A stretch of DNA of 64,000 nucleotides from Colletes latitarsis (GCF_051014445.1 NW_027488411.1:56532-120531); one strand, 5' to 3'. Positions 7,413 to 21,065 are shown, counted from the stretch's first letter. Notes: generated by a model not told the origin, from the letters alone. Numbers and translations are program-made.

Positions 7413-7468
7413 TATAACACGGTAGATCGGTTCCTATAAAATGCCGTGTTGTCTGAAACCGTGTTATA
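7413..7468. promoter_or_regulatory. Inverted CGTGTTATA motif cluster
   Basis: TATAACACGG (7413-7422) is the exact inverse of CCGTGTTATA (7459-7468), with a third related motif, CGTGTTGT, at 7445 between them. The intervening CCTATAAAATG stretch is the indel site that distinguishes units 3, 6 and 8. The motif matches the cluster at 1623-1669. Confidence 0.4.
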
Positions 7469-7631
7469 TGAGACCTAACCCAGAGCCAGTTCACTCGAAA
7501 AGGGAGGGGAGTTATGGTCCGAAAACTTATTAAAAACGAATATTTTTTTTTAATTCAATGACAGAATTTACCACACAGTATTTGTTTAAATAAGTAATAT
7601 ATTTAACATAACAGGAAATAATTAAATAAAT

Positions 7632-7751
7632 ATGAATGAGCGCAAGCAGGCTGTTGCAGCTCGTAATGCAAATCAAAACGTAACATACGAGAAACGTCGC
7701 GAGAAGGCGTCCCCAAGACGAAAGAAACAAAACCGTCAACGATGTGAATGA
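7632..7751 (+). CDS. 39-codon basic small ORF spanning the unit junction, unit 1/2
   Basis: An ATG at 7632 opens a 39-codon frame ending in TGA. The product is strongly basic and hydrophilic, with KRREK and RRKKQNRQR stretches that resemble a nuclear-localisation or nucleic-acid-binding tail. An in-frame TAA at 7623-7625 closes the frame upstream. An acceptor-like AACATAACAG ends at about 7614. Local codon use is richer in G and C than the flanks. It resembles the N-terminal basic part of larger proteins, but no family can be named. A random frame is possible at this length. Confidence 0.25.
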   Translation: MNERKQAVAARNANQNVTYEKRREKASPRRKKQNRQRCE

Positions 7752-7839
7752 CGCGCATCTCAACGACCCATTTTATATCAAACACATATAGATCGCTTTC
7801 TCACATTCTACATAAGCAATTTAATTTTTCTATGTATAC

Positions 7840-9053
7840 AGGGTGTTCGACCACCCCTGGGAAAAATTTTAATGGGAGATTCTAGAGGCCAAAATAAGAC
7901 GAAAATCAAGAATACCAATTTGTTGATGGAGGCTTCGTTAAAACGTTATTAACAATTAAATTAAAAAATTTCAAATCGTTTTGGAAAAATTATTTTCGGT
8001 TGCCAATTCGGGGGTCAAGTACAATCATTTTTTATGAATACACATATCCCCGACAATCCTACCCTCCTTCGAGAAAAAAAGTTCGGGTAGGTGGTGAAAT
8101 TTCTCGGCGAAAAAAAAAATTTTTCAAATCGTTCTAAAAAAATTATTTCCGATTGCAAGGGTCGATTATAATCATTTTTTATGAATAGATATACCCCGGA
8201 AATCCTACCCAGTTTGGAGAAAAAAATTCGAGAAGGTGTGAAATTTTTCAACAAAATTAAAAAATTTTAAATCGTTCTAAAAAAATTATTTCTGATTGCA
8301 GGGACCAATTATAATAATTTTTGGTCGATAGACATACCCTCGAAATCGTAACCATTTTCGAGAAAAAAATTCCTTACCGAAAATATAATTTCAGGCGAAA
8401 AATGCTTCCCGTAAATTTTATGTTTGAATCTTTAAAACACCATAACTTCTGAACGGATTGGACGATTTTAATGTTAAAAAAGCCAAACGCCGCGTATTTT
8501 AGTGTAGAATATGTAACAATTGTAAAAATATTGGAAAGGTTGTTCCTTGGCCCCGTAATGTTAGAAAACCCCCATAAAAATGGTCCAATTTTCAACTTAG
8601 ATAGCCATAACTCCTATAATAGTGAATATATTTCAATGAAACTTTTTTCTCAAGTAGAGCCCATAGGTACCTACAAAAAAGTATTAAACAACTTTTCTGT
8701 AGGACGTCAAGCGAAATTATTAAAAATCAAAAACGAATTTTTAAGAAAAATCAACAGGGGATAGGTAGGTAGGTAGGTAGGTGCCTAAATTTTGTCGGCG
8801 AAATTGAAAAGTTTCAAATCGTTCTGGAAAAATTATTTTCGGTTGCGGAGGTAAATTATAATCATTTTCGGTGAATAGACATACTCCCGAAATCTTACCC
8901 ACTTTCGAGAAAAAATTCAGTATTGGCGGAACTTTAAACGTTAATAACTTTTTAACGAAGCCACCATCAACAAATTGGTATTCTTGATTTTCGTCTTATT
9001 TTGGCCTCTAGAATCTCCCATTAATATTTTTCCCAAGGGTGGCCGAACACCCT
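7840..9053 (+). mobile_element. TIR DNA transposon, unit 2
   Basis: Same boundaries and TATA flanks as unit 1. It is part of the amplified unit, not an independent insertion. Confidence 0.85.
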
Positions 9054-9399
9054 TATATATATGTATGTATGTATGTATGTATAACAGAAAACAAAAAAAC
9101 AAAAAAACACAAAAAATATTATTTTAATTTAACGCAACCTTAATTTAATAAATTATAATTTCTAATAATATATTTTTTCATGTAAAGCCACTATATTTCT
9201 TTCATTGTTCTTTCGCGTCATTACTTTAAGGTAATTTAGGTTTTAAATATGTTAAGCAAAAATCATGTTATCCAGTGCTGTACAAAGTTTTATGTTTTCG
9301 CAATTTTCTTATCGTGTTAGAGCGAAAGCGTGTTATAGGGGATATGATGCCGTGTTGTAGGGGACAAGCATCCCTGTATAGGGAAATTCTCTTTTACAA

Positions 9400-9645
9400 A
9401 TGTCGACGGAATCCCGACGTAACACCTGTATCCACGAGTTGTTATTAATGAAGTTGAAGGTAGACGATCAACCAAGATTCACACGTAACCAGTCTTCCGA
9501 ATTCAAGGACACTTCAATTTGGCGACAAGCATGGGATGCTGCTCACGAAATACACGAAACTTTCGTCGTGAGAGTAGCACGTGAAATTTACTTACATAAC
9601 CTAAATCGAGCACGTACTCTACCTCACTTACGGGCACGAATGTAA
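9400..9645 (+). CDS. 81-codon frame, unit 2
   Basis: Identical to unit 1 except the last codon, ATG (Met) for ACG (Thr), due to T at 9641, the base just before the putative donor GT. Confidence 0.35.
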   Translation: MSTESRRNTCIHELLLMKLKVDDQPRFTRNQSSEFKDTSIWRQAWDAAHEIHETFVVRVAREIYLHNLNRARTLPHLRARM

Positions 9646-12232
9646 GGCGATTTATACAGTCGATATCGCCGATTTTTACAAAAGGTAAGTTTTAACATTT
9701 AAGTAAACAAAGCCTCTGTAAGTTTTATTTTCCATACTTCAAAAGTAAAAATAAATGCATGAAAAAAGAAAAAAACGTTCTTGACAAGTCCTATAAAATA
9801 CTTGAGTTCAGTTTGTTCATAATTCATCGGTAAAAGAATCTAACTCTATAACAATCCGATACACAAGATATAAAGTCAGTTTCTCCTTTCATTATTAGAT
9901 GCGTTGACTTTAATTTTATAAATTATGATGATAAGTATGATGATTTTACAGAAAGAGTTTATTTTTAATATTAAAGATTTCCTATATAAAGACAAGAAGG
10001 ATATTTTTACCAATATCTATCTATCTATCTTAATATTCTTCACCCACTTGGCCCACTTACTTTAACGAGTCTGAGTAAATCATCAGTACTATCAGTACTA
10101 TCATTTATTAATAAAAATAATAGTTGGATAACATAGAACTTAATATTATTAGTCACACCACTAATAAAATGAATCTGCGATTCCATATCCAAAGATATAG
10201 TATAAGCTAGAAAATTCAGATTATTCAAGTTACTTCTATCACTCGTCAAATTTTTTATGAAATTCTATGCTAATTCATGCTCTTTAAAATATAATTATAA
10301 TCTACTGGGACTTTTAGTTAACTTATGTTTTAATGAATCAATAATCAAAGTATCTATAATTAATATTAAAATCAAATAAGAGTAGTCGAAATAGTATTAA
10401 TATTTACTATCAGTCTCTGATATTTAAATTTTATTAAATATTTTAAATCTGTTATCACCTTGTTCAAATAATTTATTACTAGCTTTGATAAAATAGATTT
10501 TGGGATGGATTTTTTAAGAATGGAATAAAAGGAATTCAGTTGTGAATTTTTATGAGGAATAAAGGGATATTATTATACTATCAACATGTATATCGTTCTT
10601 TAACTTGCCCATTTAGATATTTATATACTTGTATAAATATAAACCCACACTAAAATCATGTAAATATCTAAATCATTTTTAAATCTATGATTTGGAAAAT
10701 TTTAGGGACTTGGAACTTAATTAATCTTTTATCTTACAGTTTTATCACACTTTAGAAGATAAAAATCATAATAATAATTTAATTTATTTTGCATAAAAAC
10801 AGTCCTCTTCGTGCCTTTATATTTTCATTTTCTATGACCAAAAATTCGAAATTCGTTTCATTTTTACAAAAAAAGTGATTGGGATGTCCCCCAATCACTT
10901 ATAAGTATCATTTGTCGATTATCTTAAATATCTTATTATATTTTTTCTATACTAAATTTTCAAACCTCTTTACCTTGATATCTTCTTTTTCATGTAATTT
11001 GAATACTTTTCTAAAGTAATCTTTTGTAAAATGTTCTGTTAATCTAAATTATCTAATAAATCTATATCAGAATTAGTTAATTCTGTTGTAAGATAAGTGA
11101 AAAATCAATGAAGACGAAGTTGCCAATATCAATTAAGTCAACTACTTTTGGTAATACATTTGGTTAAACATTCTTTCTTATTTTTTATCTCTGAATTTCG
11201 AGATTACACAGATTAAAAAAATTTGTCTCTCTTTATTATTGTATCTATTTTTTCAGAGGGTAAATAGGTTCGTCATCCCCTTCTTCATTTGGCTTATCTT
11301 CATTTTCTTTCTTTCTTTCTCTATTTGAAATTTGAAAAGTCTATCCTTCTTTTATTAACTTAACCCAGACCTAACCAGACCACAATTCATCTTTCATATA
11401 TTACTTCTAAATTCTTTCTTATTAATACTTTTCTGTATTAAAAAGTAAGTAGTCTTTCATGTGATGCTTATTCAACATTCTTACTACAGCTTGGTGTTGT
11501 TGTTGTTTCTTTTTTTTACCAAGAATAAAGTTATTTAAGAAGTTTATGCAGAAAATTTCACGTGAAAAATTTATTTTCTTAGAAAAGTACAACGTAGAAC
11601 TACTATATATGATATGTTGTTTGTTTATAAAATCATCAATAACTACGTATAAATATGGAATTATTCTATATTCTAACATTTTTCAATAATTGTATTAACC
11701 ATATATCCAAGCTAACCAGTTTAGCCAGCATATGGACTTCTTTAACAGTTCTCCGTATTCCTTCAAATAGCATGTCATTAGTGTTGTACGCACTGCATCT
11801 CATATTATACGCAATTAATGTGACTTTTATACATATTATGCAACTGTATTATATCAACAAAGGGTGTAGAAACCCGTAAATAAATAAATAAATAAAGAAG
11901 TATTAAAAAGAGGGTAACGTGGAACTTGAAATGATTTTTTAGTTATTTTCTTTGGATATTAAAGTAGATTTCATTGGATGTAAGAGTAGATGTAATTGGA
12001 CAGTTAAGTATTTTTTATTATACTGTTAAAGCAATGTGTTTTAAGGGGAGGAGGTTTAAACACCTCGCCTAACCTAACCTCGTCCGGATCTCGAGGGAAG
12101 GAACGCTGGGCAAATGGAAAATAATCGGTGCAAGTTGAATTTATTTTCGCTTAGTCGCCTTATACGATTAAGCCGTTTATTTCTTCTTAAATTTTACTCT
12201 TAATTACAATAGATAGAAGAAAATAATTTTCT

Positions 12233-12821
12233 AATTTGTTGATGGCGACTTCGTTAAAAAGTAATTATTCCGTCGGTAAAATGCGCAAGATTTCGGGGGT
12301 AAAATGATTGTAATTGACCCCCGCAACCGCAAATAATTTTTCCAAAACGATTTGAATTGAATTTGTTTTCCCGTCGAACAACCGTTTTCACACCTTCTCG
12401 AATTTTTTTCTAGAAAGTGGGTAGGATTTCTGGGGTATGTCTAGTCACCAAAAATGATTGTAATTGACCCCCACAGCTAACAATATTTTTTTCAGAACGA
12501 TTTGAAATATTTTAATTTCGTCGAAAAATTTCACACCTTCTCGAATTTTTTTCTAGAAAGTGGGTAGGATTTCGAGGGTATGTGTCATTTGGTCACAATT
12601 ACCAAAAATGATTGTAATTGACCCCCGCAACCGAAAATAATTTTTCCAAAACGATTTGAATTGAATTTTTTGTTTCTCTGTCACCTAATTAGATTTTCGG
12701 TAAGGAATTTTTTTCTCGAAAATGCGTAGGATCTCGGGGGTATGTGTAATGACCAAAAATTATTGCAATTTACCCTCACAACCGAAAATAATTTTTTTAG
12801 AACGATTTGAAAAATTTTTTA
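12233..12821 (-). mobile_element. Truncated inverted transposon relative, unit 2
   Basis: Four ~150-bp sub-repeats in the same arrangement as 4549-5137. Confidence 0.8.
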
Positions 12822-13294
12822 CCTCTTGTTTTGTAGTTGTTCCTTCCGATCCATAGGATTTAAAAGATTTATGAAAAATCTTTTAAATGTTTCATATAAA
12901 TCTTGGCAAGAATTAAATTTTCTGTAAAAAAAAATTAAATAAATTTGTTCTCTGCCTTCTCTAGAAAAGAAAAAATTAAATGAGATGAAATCTTATACAT
13001 TACATGCTTACTTAAATCGCATTGAAAACGAATACCACAAATGTTTCAGAATAATCTGCAAAATGGTCTCACTCGCAAAGGGTTAATTGAGAAATAAATG
13101 TTTGGTAATTGAAAACAGGTAAGCAGGTTATTAACCAGCTGTTTTTTTCGCTAAGACAAATTGAAAACTCGGTTCTAACAAGGAAAAGTTGGAATGGTAC
13201 CCGGTTTTGGGTTAGGTTTTACTTTAAGATATGTATTATTAAAGTTATTACAGGTACTATTTTCCGAAATAGAACTATATTCTATTCACCACTA

Positions 13295-13381
13295 ATCAGC
13301 GTGGCCGTGAGTGATAAGGTGTTTGCCTGCAAGTTCGAGCTTCTTCTTTTGCTCTGCAGATTCGAACCCTGGTAGAAGAAA
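13295..13381 (+). ncRNA. tRNA-like pol III element, unit 2
   Basis: Carries the same degenerate A and B boxes as unit 1. The T8 run follows 3 nt after its 3' end. Confidence 0.5.
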
Positions 13382-14427
13382 TCTTTTTTTTATTTTTTCA
13401 ATCATATTTTCGTACAATCAAGTACACATAACATGTGACATTATATTTTTGTATGCCCTTCGAATATTTCTTTTTTTTTAAGTTGAATTTAACCAAAATT
13501 ACATTTATAACATAATATGTTATTTTCAATGTACGAAGTACATGAATCTGAAAAATGATGGTACTTTTCGTAAAAACAGTCAAAACATAAAAATTTCAAG
13601 CACCACGTGCATCTAACGAAAGTTCTGTTTTCACAGAAATTACAGAAATTATTTTCTATTTAATGATGATGATGGTGGAATGGAATGACCGCTTCATTTA
13701 CATTGATAAAATGTGAACGATTTTCGGATAGTCGTACCTCGTACTTTTTACCTTATACTTGAGGTAAAAAGGGGTATAACCGGGTAAAACAGTTTTATGA
13801 CATTACCTGCTAACTCATGTTACTGTTCTGATGAAAATGAAACGCTATGTTTTGTATTCGACTATGTCCTTTTAAAATTTTTAATCCAACCCATACTTTG
13901 TATTAAACTGGTAAACGGGATCACTTTTCTTTTGTGGTTTAAACGGTTTGGTGGTGCACGTTATTAATTTTGATGGATCGATACAATTATTTTTTTATGC
14001 AAAGTTAAGCCAAATCAAACTAGTTAATATATATTTAGTTCGTCATAACAAATTGATAATTATACGGTTATCTAAAAACATATCGAGGAAAATCATTATT
14101 AATTAATTTCTGCAACTATTAATTCTACTACTAAGTTTTGTTTATGTTATAAAAATAAGATAATAACTCTTCTTATTGAAAAATCCCACAGCGTGCACGA
14201 TACTGGCAAAGAGTGGATTCTCATTTTAATTTATTAATTTTCAATCTTAAACTATTGATTTTGAAAAATCGTATTAATAATATACATATGTTACGCTCAC
14301 ATATAAGAATAATAATAAGAAAAAAATTTCTTTTTTTTTTCAATAATTAAAATATGATCAGGGGGTTTTAAAACCCATTTATTTTCGTAAAATAAATTTT
14401 ACAAAATTTCTTTTTCAAACTACTTAC

Positions 14428-14660
14428 GTACTTTGCTTATGTGCGCCTACATCGTCATGTGCGTCGGAAAGTAAAAATGCCTGGGCAGTCAGTCGAGAAT
14501 CTCGACTCGAGATTCCAAATCGTATGCCGTTGACGGGAGGTCGGATTTCAGTTGTTAAGAGCGAGAAGGCAAATGTGAGCCTTTCTCTCTCGACTCTCAC
14601 GAGGCGGTCCGAAATTACTTCGGGCAGCGTCAGTTTGCCTTTGTCGACTTTCCGAAACAT
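14428..14660 (-). CDS. Candidate minus-strand first exon, unit 2
   Basis: Translation identical to unit 1, with the GTAAGT donor intact at its left edge. Confidence 0.3.
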
Positions 14661-15315
14661 TACGAGCTCACGTACGCGTGAGAGAGCACACTATGCCTTC
14701 GGTGCACTTCTGGCACCTCTGATTTCAGACACTTCCTCTAAACCAATCAAAAAACTTTTCGAACAAAAGTTACACAGAAATGACAACACTTGACAAGAAA
14801 TTGCAATAGTAGAAATTAGCAAAACAGTTTTTATTCAACAAAAAATCAAGGTCGTTTCAATTTTTTTTTAACAAAAATATATAATTTTAAATATATAATC
14901 GATTTGTTTGTTGTATCTTTGTATTCTCTTTAAAAAAAAAGTGTAAGAGGTCTTAGGTCGAAAATTGACTGGAATTCTTTAGAAGCTATGATTTTTCTTC
15001 CGAATTCCCATTCACGCGACACACTGTCTCCGCTCCGCCGCCCCCGGAGGAGGATTAAACTTCATTAAATAAACGAAATACAGTTTGAAACCCTCCTATA
15101 ACACGGTAGATCGGTTCCTATAAAATGCCGTGTTGTCTGAAACCGTGTTATATGAGACCTAACCCAGAGCCAGTTCACTCGAAAAGGGAGGGGAGTTATG
15201 GTCCGAAAACTTATTAAAAACGAATATTTTTTTTTAATTCAATGACAGAATTTACCACACAGTATTTGTTTAAATAAGTAATATATTTAACATAACAGGA
15301 AATAATTAAATAAAT

Positions 15316-15435
15316 ATGAATGAGCGCAAGCAGGCTGTTGCAGCTCGTAATGCAAATCAAAACGTAACATACGAGAAACGTCGCGAGAAGGCGTCCCCAA
15401 GACGAAAGAAACAAAACCGTCAACGATGTGAATGA
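15316..15435 (+). CDS. 39-codon basic small ORF, unit 2/3 junction
   Basis: Same start, length and stop as 7632-7751. Confidence 0.25.
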   Translation: MNERKQAVAARNANQNVTYEKRREKASPRRKKQNRQRCE

Positions 15436-15523
15436 CGCGCATCTCAACGACCCATTTTATATCAAACACATATAGATCGCTTTCTCACATTCTACATAAG
15501 CAATTTAATTTTTCTATGTATAC

Positions 15524-16737
15524 AGGGTGTTCGACCACCCCTGGGAAAAATTTTAATGGGAGATTCTAGAGGCCAAAATAAGACGAAAATCAAGAATACC
15601 AATTTGTTGATGGAGGCTTCGTTAAAACGTTATTAACAATTAAATTAAAAAATTTCAAATCGTTTTGGAAAAATTATTTTCGGTTGCCAATTCGGGGGTC
15701 AAGTACAATCATTTTTTATGAATACACATATCCCCGACAATCCTACCCTCCTTCGAGAAAAAAAGTTCGGGTAGGTGGTGAAATTTCTCGGCGAAAAAAA
15801 AAATTTTTCAAATCGTTCTAAAAAAATTATTTCCGATTGCAAGGGTCGATTATAATCATTTTTTATGAATAGATATACCCCGGAAATCCTACCCAGTTTG
15901 GAGAAAAAAATTCGAGAAGGTGTGAAATTTTTCAACAAAATTAAAAAATTTTAAATCGTTCTAAAAAAATTATTTCTGATTGCAGGGACCAATTATAATA
16001 ATTTTTGGTCGATAGACATACCCTCGAAATCGTAACCATTTTCGAGAAAAAAATTCCTTACCGAAAATATAATTTCAGGCGAAAAATGCTTCCCGTAAAT
16101 TTTATGTTTGAATCTTTAAAACACCATAACTTCTGAACGGATTGGACGATTTTAATGTTAAAAAAGCCAAACGCCGCGTATTTTAGTGTAGAATATGTAA
16201 CAATTGTAAAAATATTGGAAAGGTTGTTCCTTGGCCCCGTAATGTTAGAAAACCCCCATAAAAATGGTCCAATTTTCAACTTAGATAGCCATAACTCCTA
16301 TAATAGTGAATATATTTCAATGAAACTTTTTTCTCAAGTAGAGCCCATAGGTACCTACAAAAAAGTATTAAACAACTTTTCTGTAGGACGTCAAGCGAAA
16401 TTATTAAAAATCAAAAACGAATTTTTAAGAAAAATCAACAGGGGATAGGTAGGTAGGTAGGTAGGTGCCTAAATTTTGTCGGCGAAATTGAAAAGTTTCA
16501 AATCGTTCTGGAAAAATTATTTTCGGTTGCGGAGGTAAATTATAATCATTTTCGGTGAATAGACATACTCCCGAAATCTTACCCACTTTCGAGAAAAAAT
16601 TCAGTATTGGCGGAACTTTAAACGTTAATAACTTTTTAACGAAGCCACCATCAACAAATTGGTATTCTTGATTTTCGTCTTATTTTGGCCTCTAGAATCT
16701 CCCATTAATATTTTTCCCAAGGGTGGCCGAACACCCT
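15524..16737 (+). mobile_element. TIR DNA transposon, unit 3
   Basis: Both termini intact, with AGGGTGTTCG at the left and CGAACACCCT at the right end. Confidence 0.85.
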
Positions 16738-17083
16738 TATATATATGTATGTATGTATGTATGTATAACAGAAAACAAAAAAACAAAAAAACACAAAAAA
16801 TATTATTTTAATTTAACGCAACCTTAATTTAATAAATTATAATTTCTAATAATATATTTTTTCATGTAAAGCCACTATATTTCTTTCATTGTTCTTTCGC
16901 GTCATTACTTTAAGGTAATTTAGGTTTTAAATATGTTAAGCAAAAATCATGTTATCCAGTGCTGTACAAAGTTTTATGTTTTCGCAATTTTCTTATCGTG
17001 TTAGAGCGAAAGCGTGTTATAGGGGATATGATGCCGTGTTGTAGGGGACAAGCATCCCTGTATAGGGAAATTCTCTTTTACAA

Positions 17084-17329
17084 ATGTCGACGGAATCCCG
17101 ACGTAACACCTGTATCCACGAGTTGTTATTAATGAAGTTGAAGGTAGACGATCAACCAAGATTCACACGTAACCAGTCTTCCGAATTCAAGGACACTTCA
17201 ATTTGGCGACAAGCATGGGATGCTGCTCACGAAATACACGAAACTTTCGTCGTGAGAGTAGCACGTGAAATTTACTTACATAACCTAAATCGAGCACGTA
17301 CTCTACCTCACTTACGGGCACGAACGTAA
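17084..17329 (+). CDS. 81-codon frame, unit 3
   Basis: Translation identical to unit 1, ending in Thr before the donor-embedded TAA. Confidence 0.35.
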   Translation: MSTESRRNTCIHELLLMKLKVDDQPRFTRNQSSEFKDTSIWRQAWDAAHEIHETFVVRVAREIYLHNLNRARTLPHLRART

Positions 17330-19916
17330 GGCGATTTATACAGTCGATATCGCCGATTTTTACAAAAGGTAAGTTTTAACATTTAAGTAAACAAAGCCTC
17401 TGTAAGTTTTATTTTCCATACTTCAAAAGTAAAAATAAATGCATGAAAAAAGAAAAAAACGTTCTTGACAAGTCCTATAAAATACTTGAGTTCAGTTTGT
17501 TCATAATTCATCGGTAAAAGAATCTAACTCTATAACAATCCGATACACAAGATATAAAGTCAGTTTCTCCTTTCATTATTAGATGCGTTGACTTTAATTT
17601 TATAAATTATGATGATAAGTATGATGATTTTACAGAAAGAGTTTATTTTTAATATTAAAGATTTCCTATATAAAGACAAGAAGGATATTTTTACCAATAT
17701 CTATCTATCTATCTTAATATTCTTCACCCACTTGGCCCACTTACTTTAACGAGTCTGAGTAAATCATCAGTACTATCAGTACTATCATTTATTAATAAAA
17801 ATAATAGTTGGATAACATAGAACTTAATATTATTAGTCACACCACTAATAAAATGAATCTGCGATTCCATATCCAAAGATATAGTATAAGCTAGAAAATT
17901 CAGATTATTCAAGTTACTTCTATCACTCGTCAAATTTTTTATGAAATTCTATGCTAATTCATGCTCTTTAAAATATAATTATAATCTACTGGGACTTTTA
18001 GTTAACTTATGTTTTAATGAATCAATAATCAAAGTATCTATAATTAATATTAAAATCAAATAAGAGTAGTCGAAATAGTATTAATATTTACTATCAGTCT
18101 CTGATATTTAAATTTTATTAAATATTTTAAATCTGTTATCACCTTGTTCAAATAATTTATTACTAGCTTTGATAAAATAGATTTTGGGATGGATTTTTTA
18201 AGAATGGAATAAAAGGAATTCAGTTGTGAATTTTTATGAGGAATAAAGGGATATTATTATACTATCAACATGTATATCGTTCTTTAACTTGCCCATTTAG
18301 ATATTTATATACTTGTATAAATATAAACCCACACTAAAATCATGTAAATATCTAAATCATTTTTAAATCTATGATTTGGAAAATTTTAGGGACTTGGAAC
18401 TTAATTAATCTTTTATCTTACAGTTTTATCACACTTTAGAAGATAAAAATCATAATAATAATTTAATTTATTTTGCATAAAAACAGTCCTCTTCGTGCCT
18501 TTATATTTTCATTTTCTATGACCAAAAATTCGAAATTCGTTTCATTTTTACAAAAAAAGTGATTGGGATGTCCCCCAATCACTTATAAGTATCATTTGTC
18601 GATTATCTTAAATATCTTATTATATTTTTTCTATACTAAATTTTCAAACCTCTTTACCTTGATATCTTCTTTTTCATGTAATTTGAATACTTTTCTAAAG
18701 TAATCTTTTGTAAAATGTTCTGTTAATCTAAATTATCTAATAAATCTATATCAGAATTAGTTAATTCTGTTGTAAGATAAGTGAAAAATCAATGAAGACG
18801 AAGTTGCCAATATCAATTAAGTCAACTACTTTTGGTAATACATTTGGTTAAACATTCTTTCTTATTTTTTATCTCTGAATTTCGAGATTACACAGATTAA
18901 AAAAATTTGTCTCTCTTTATTATTGTATCTATTTTTTCAGAGGGTAAATAGGTTCGTCATCCCCTTCTTCATTTGGCTTATCTTCATTTTCTTTCTTTCT
19001 TTCTCTATTTGAAATTTGAAAAGTCTATCCTTCTTTTATTAACTTAACCCAGACCTAACCAGACCACAATTCATCTTTCATATATTACTTCTAAATTCTT
19101 TCTTATTAATACTTTTCTGTATTAAAAAGTAAGTAGTCTTTCATGTGATGCTTATTCAACATTCTTACTACAGCTTGGTGTTGTTGTTGTTTCTTTTTTT
19201 TACCAAGAATAAAGTTATTTAAGAAGTTTATGCAGAAAATTTCACGTGAAAAATTTATTTTCTTAGAAAAGTACAACGTAGAACTACTATATATGATATG
19301 TTGTTTGTTTATAAAATCATCAATAACTACGTATAAATATGGAATTATTCTATATTCTAACATTTTTCAATAATTGTATTAACCATATATCCAAGCTAAC
19401 CAGTTTAGCCAGCATATGGACTTCTTTAACAGTTCTCCGTATTCCTTCAAATAGCATGTCATTAGTGTTGTACGCACTGCATCTCATATTATACGCAATT
19501 AATGTGACTTTTATACATATTATGCAACTGTATTATATCAACAAAGGGTGTAGAAACCCGTAAATAAATAAATAAATAAAGAAGTATTAAAAAGAGGGTA
19601 ACGTGGAACTTGAAATGATTTTTTAGTTATTTTCTTTGGATATTAAAGTAGATTTCATTGGATGTAAGAGTAGATGTAATTGGACAGTTAAGTATTTTTT
19701 ATTATACTGTTAAAGCAATGTGTTTTAAGGGGAGGAGGTTTAAACACCTCGCCTAACCTAACCTCGTCCGGATCTCGAGGGAAGGAACGCTGGGCAAATG
19801 GAAAATAATCGGTGCAAGTTGAATTTATTTTCGCTTAGTCGCCTTATACGATTAAGCCGTTTATTTCTTCTTAAATTTTACTCTTAATTACAATAGATAG
19901 AAGAAAATAATTTTCT

Positions 19917-20505
19917 AATTTGTTGATGGCGACTTCGTTAAAAAGTAATTATTCCGTCGGTAAAATGCGCAAGATTTCGGGGGTAAAATGATTGTAATTG
20001 ACCCCCGCAACCGCAAATAATTTTTCCAAAACGATTTGAATTGAATTTGTTTTCCCGTCGAACAACCGTTTTCACACCTTCTCGAATTTTTTTCTAGAAA
20101 GTGGGTAGGATTTCTGGGGTATGTCTAGTCACCAAAAATGATTGTAATTGACCCCCACAGCTAACAATATTTTTTTCAGAACGATTTGAAATATTTTAAT
20201 TTCGTCGAAAAATTTCACACCTTCTCGAATTTTTTTCTAGAAAGTGGGTAGGATTTCGAGGGTATGTGTCATTTGGTCACAATTACCAAAAATGATTGTA
20301 ATTGACCCCCGCAACCGAAAATAATTTTTCCAAAACGATTTGAATTGAATTTTTTGTTTCTCTGTCACCTAATTAGATTTTCGGTAAGGAATTTTTTTCT
20401 CGAAAATGCGTAGGATCTCGGGGGTATGTGTAATGACCAAAAATTATTGCAATTTACCCTCACAACCGAAAATAATTTTTTTAGAACGATTTGAAAAATT
20501 TTTTA
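19917..20505 (-). mobile_element. Truncated inverted transposon relative, unit 3
   Basis: Same truncated arrangement, lacking the outer terminus. Confidence 0.8.
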
Positions 20506-20978
20506 CCTCTTGTTTTGTAGTTGTTCCTTCCGATCCATAGGATTTAAAAGATTTATGAAAAATCTTTTAAATGTTTCATATAAATCTTGGCAAGAATTAA
20601 ATTTTCTGTAAAAAAAAATTAAATAAATTTGTTCTCTGCCTTCTCTAGAAAAGAAAAAATTAAATGAGATGAAATCTTATACATTACATGCTTACTTAAA
20701 TCGCATTGAAAACGAATACCACAAATGTTTCAGAATAATCTGCAAAATGGTCTCACTCGCAAAGGGTTAATTGAGAAATAAATGTTTGGTAATTGAAAAC
20801 AGGTAAGCAGGTTATTAACCAGCTGTTTTTTTCGCTAAGACAAATTGAAAACTCGGTTCTAACAAGGAAAAGTTGGAATGGTACCCGGTTTTGGGTTAGG
20901 TTTTACTTTAAGATATGTATTATTAAAGTTATTACAGGTACTATTTTCCGAAATAGAACTATATTCTATTCACCACTA

Positions 20979-21065
20979 ATCAGCGTGGCCGTGAGTGATA
21001 AGGTGTTTGCCTGCAAGTTCGAGCTTCTTCTTTTGCTCTGCAGATTCGAACCCTGGTAGAAGAAA
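20979..21065 (+). ncRNA. tRNA-like pol III element, unit 3
   Basis: No difference from unit 1 seen; followed by T8. Confidence 0.5.

Larger units (their letters stand above)
1..7690 (+). repeat. Array unit 1 (7690 bp)
   Basis: This is the most divergent unit seen. It carries three substitutions and three small indels clustered between about 2217 and 3099 that units 2-9 lack where comparable. The net effect is +6 bp over the 7684-bp base length. The rest matches the other units closely. It has two A7C blocks and the CCTATAAAATG allele near its end. Confidence 0.98.
7691..15374 (+). repeat. Array unit 2 (7684 bp)
   Basis: Base-length unit. It has T instead of C at 9641, which changes the last codon of the 81-codon frame from Thr to Met. 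Only unit 6 shares this variant. Confidence 0.98.

Noticed and set aside
7530..7785. Minus-strand frames of 77 and 60 codons opposite the small ORF
   Set aside because: They are antisense shadows of the basic small ORF and flanking DNA, with Cys/Leu/Ile-rich translations typical of complementing a basic frame.
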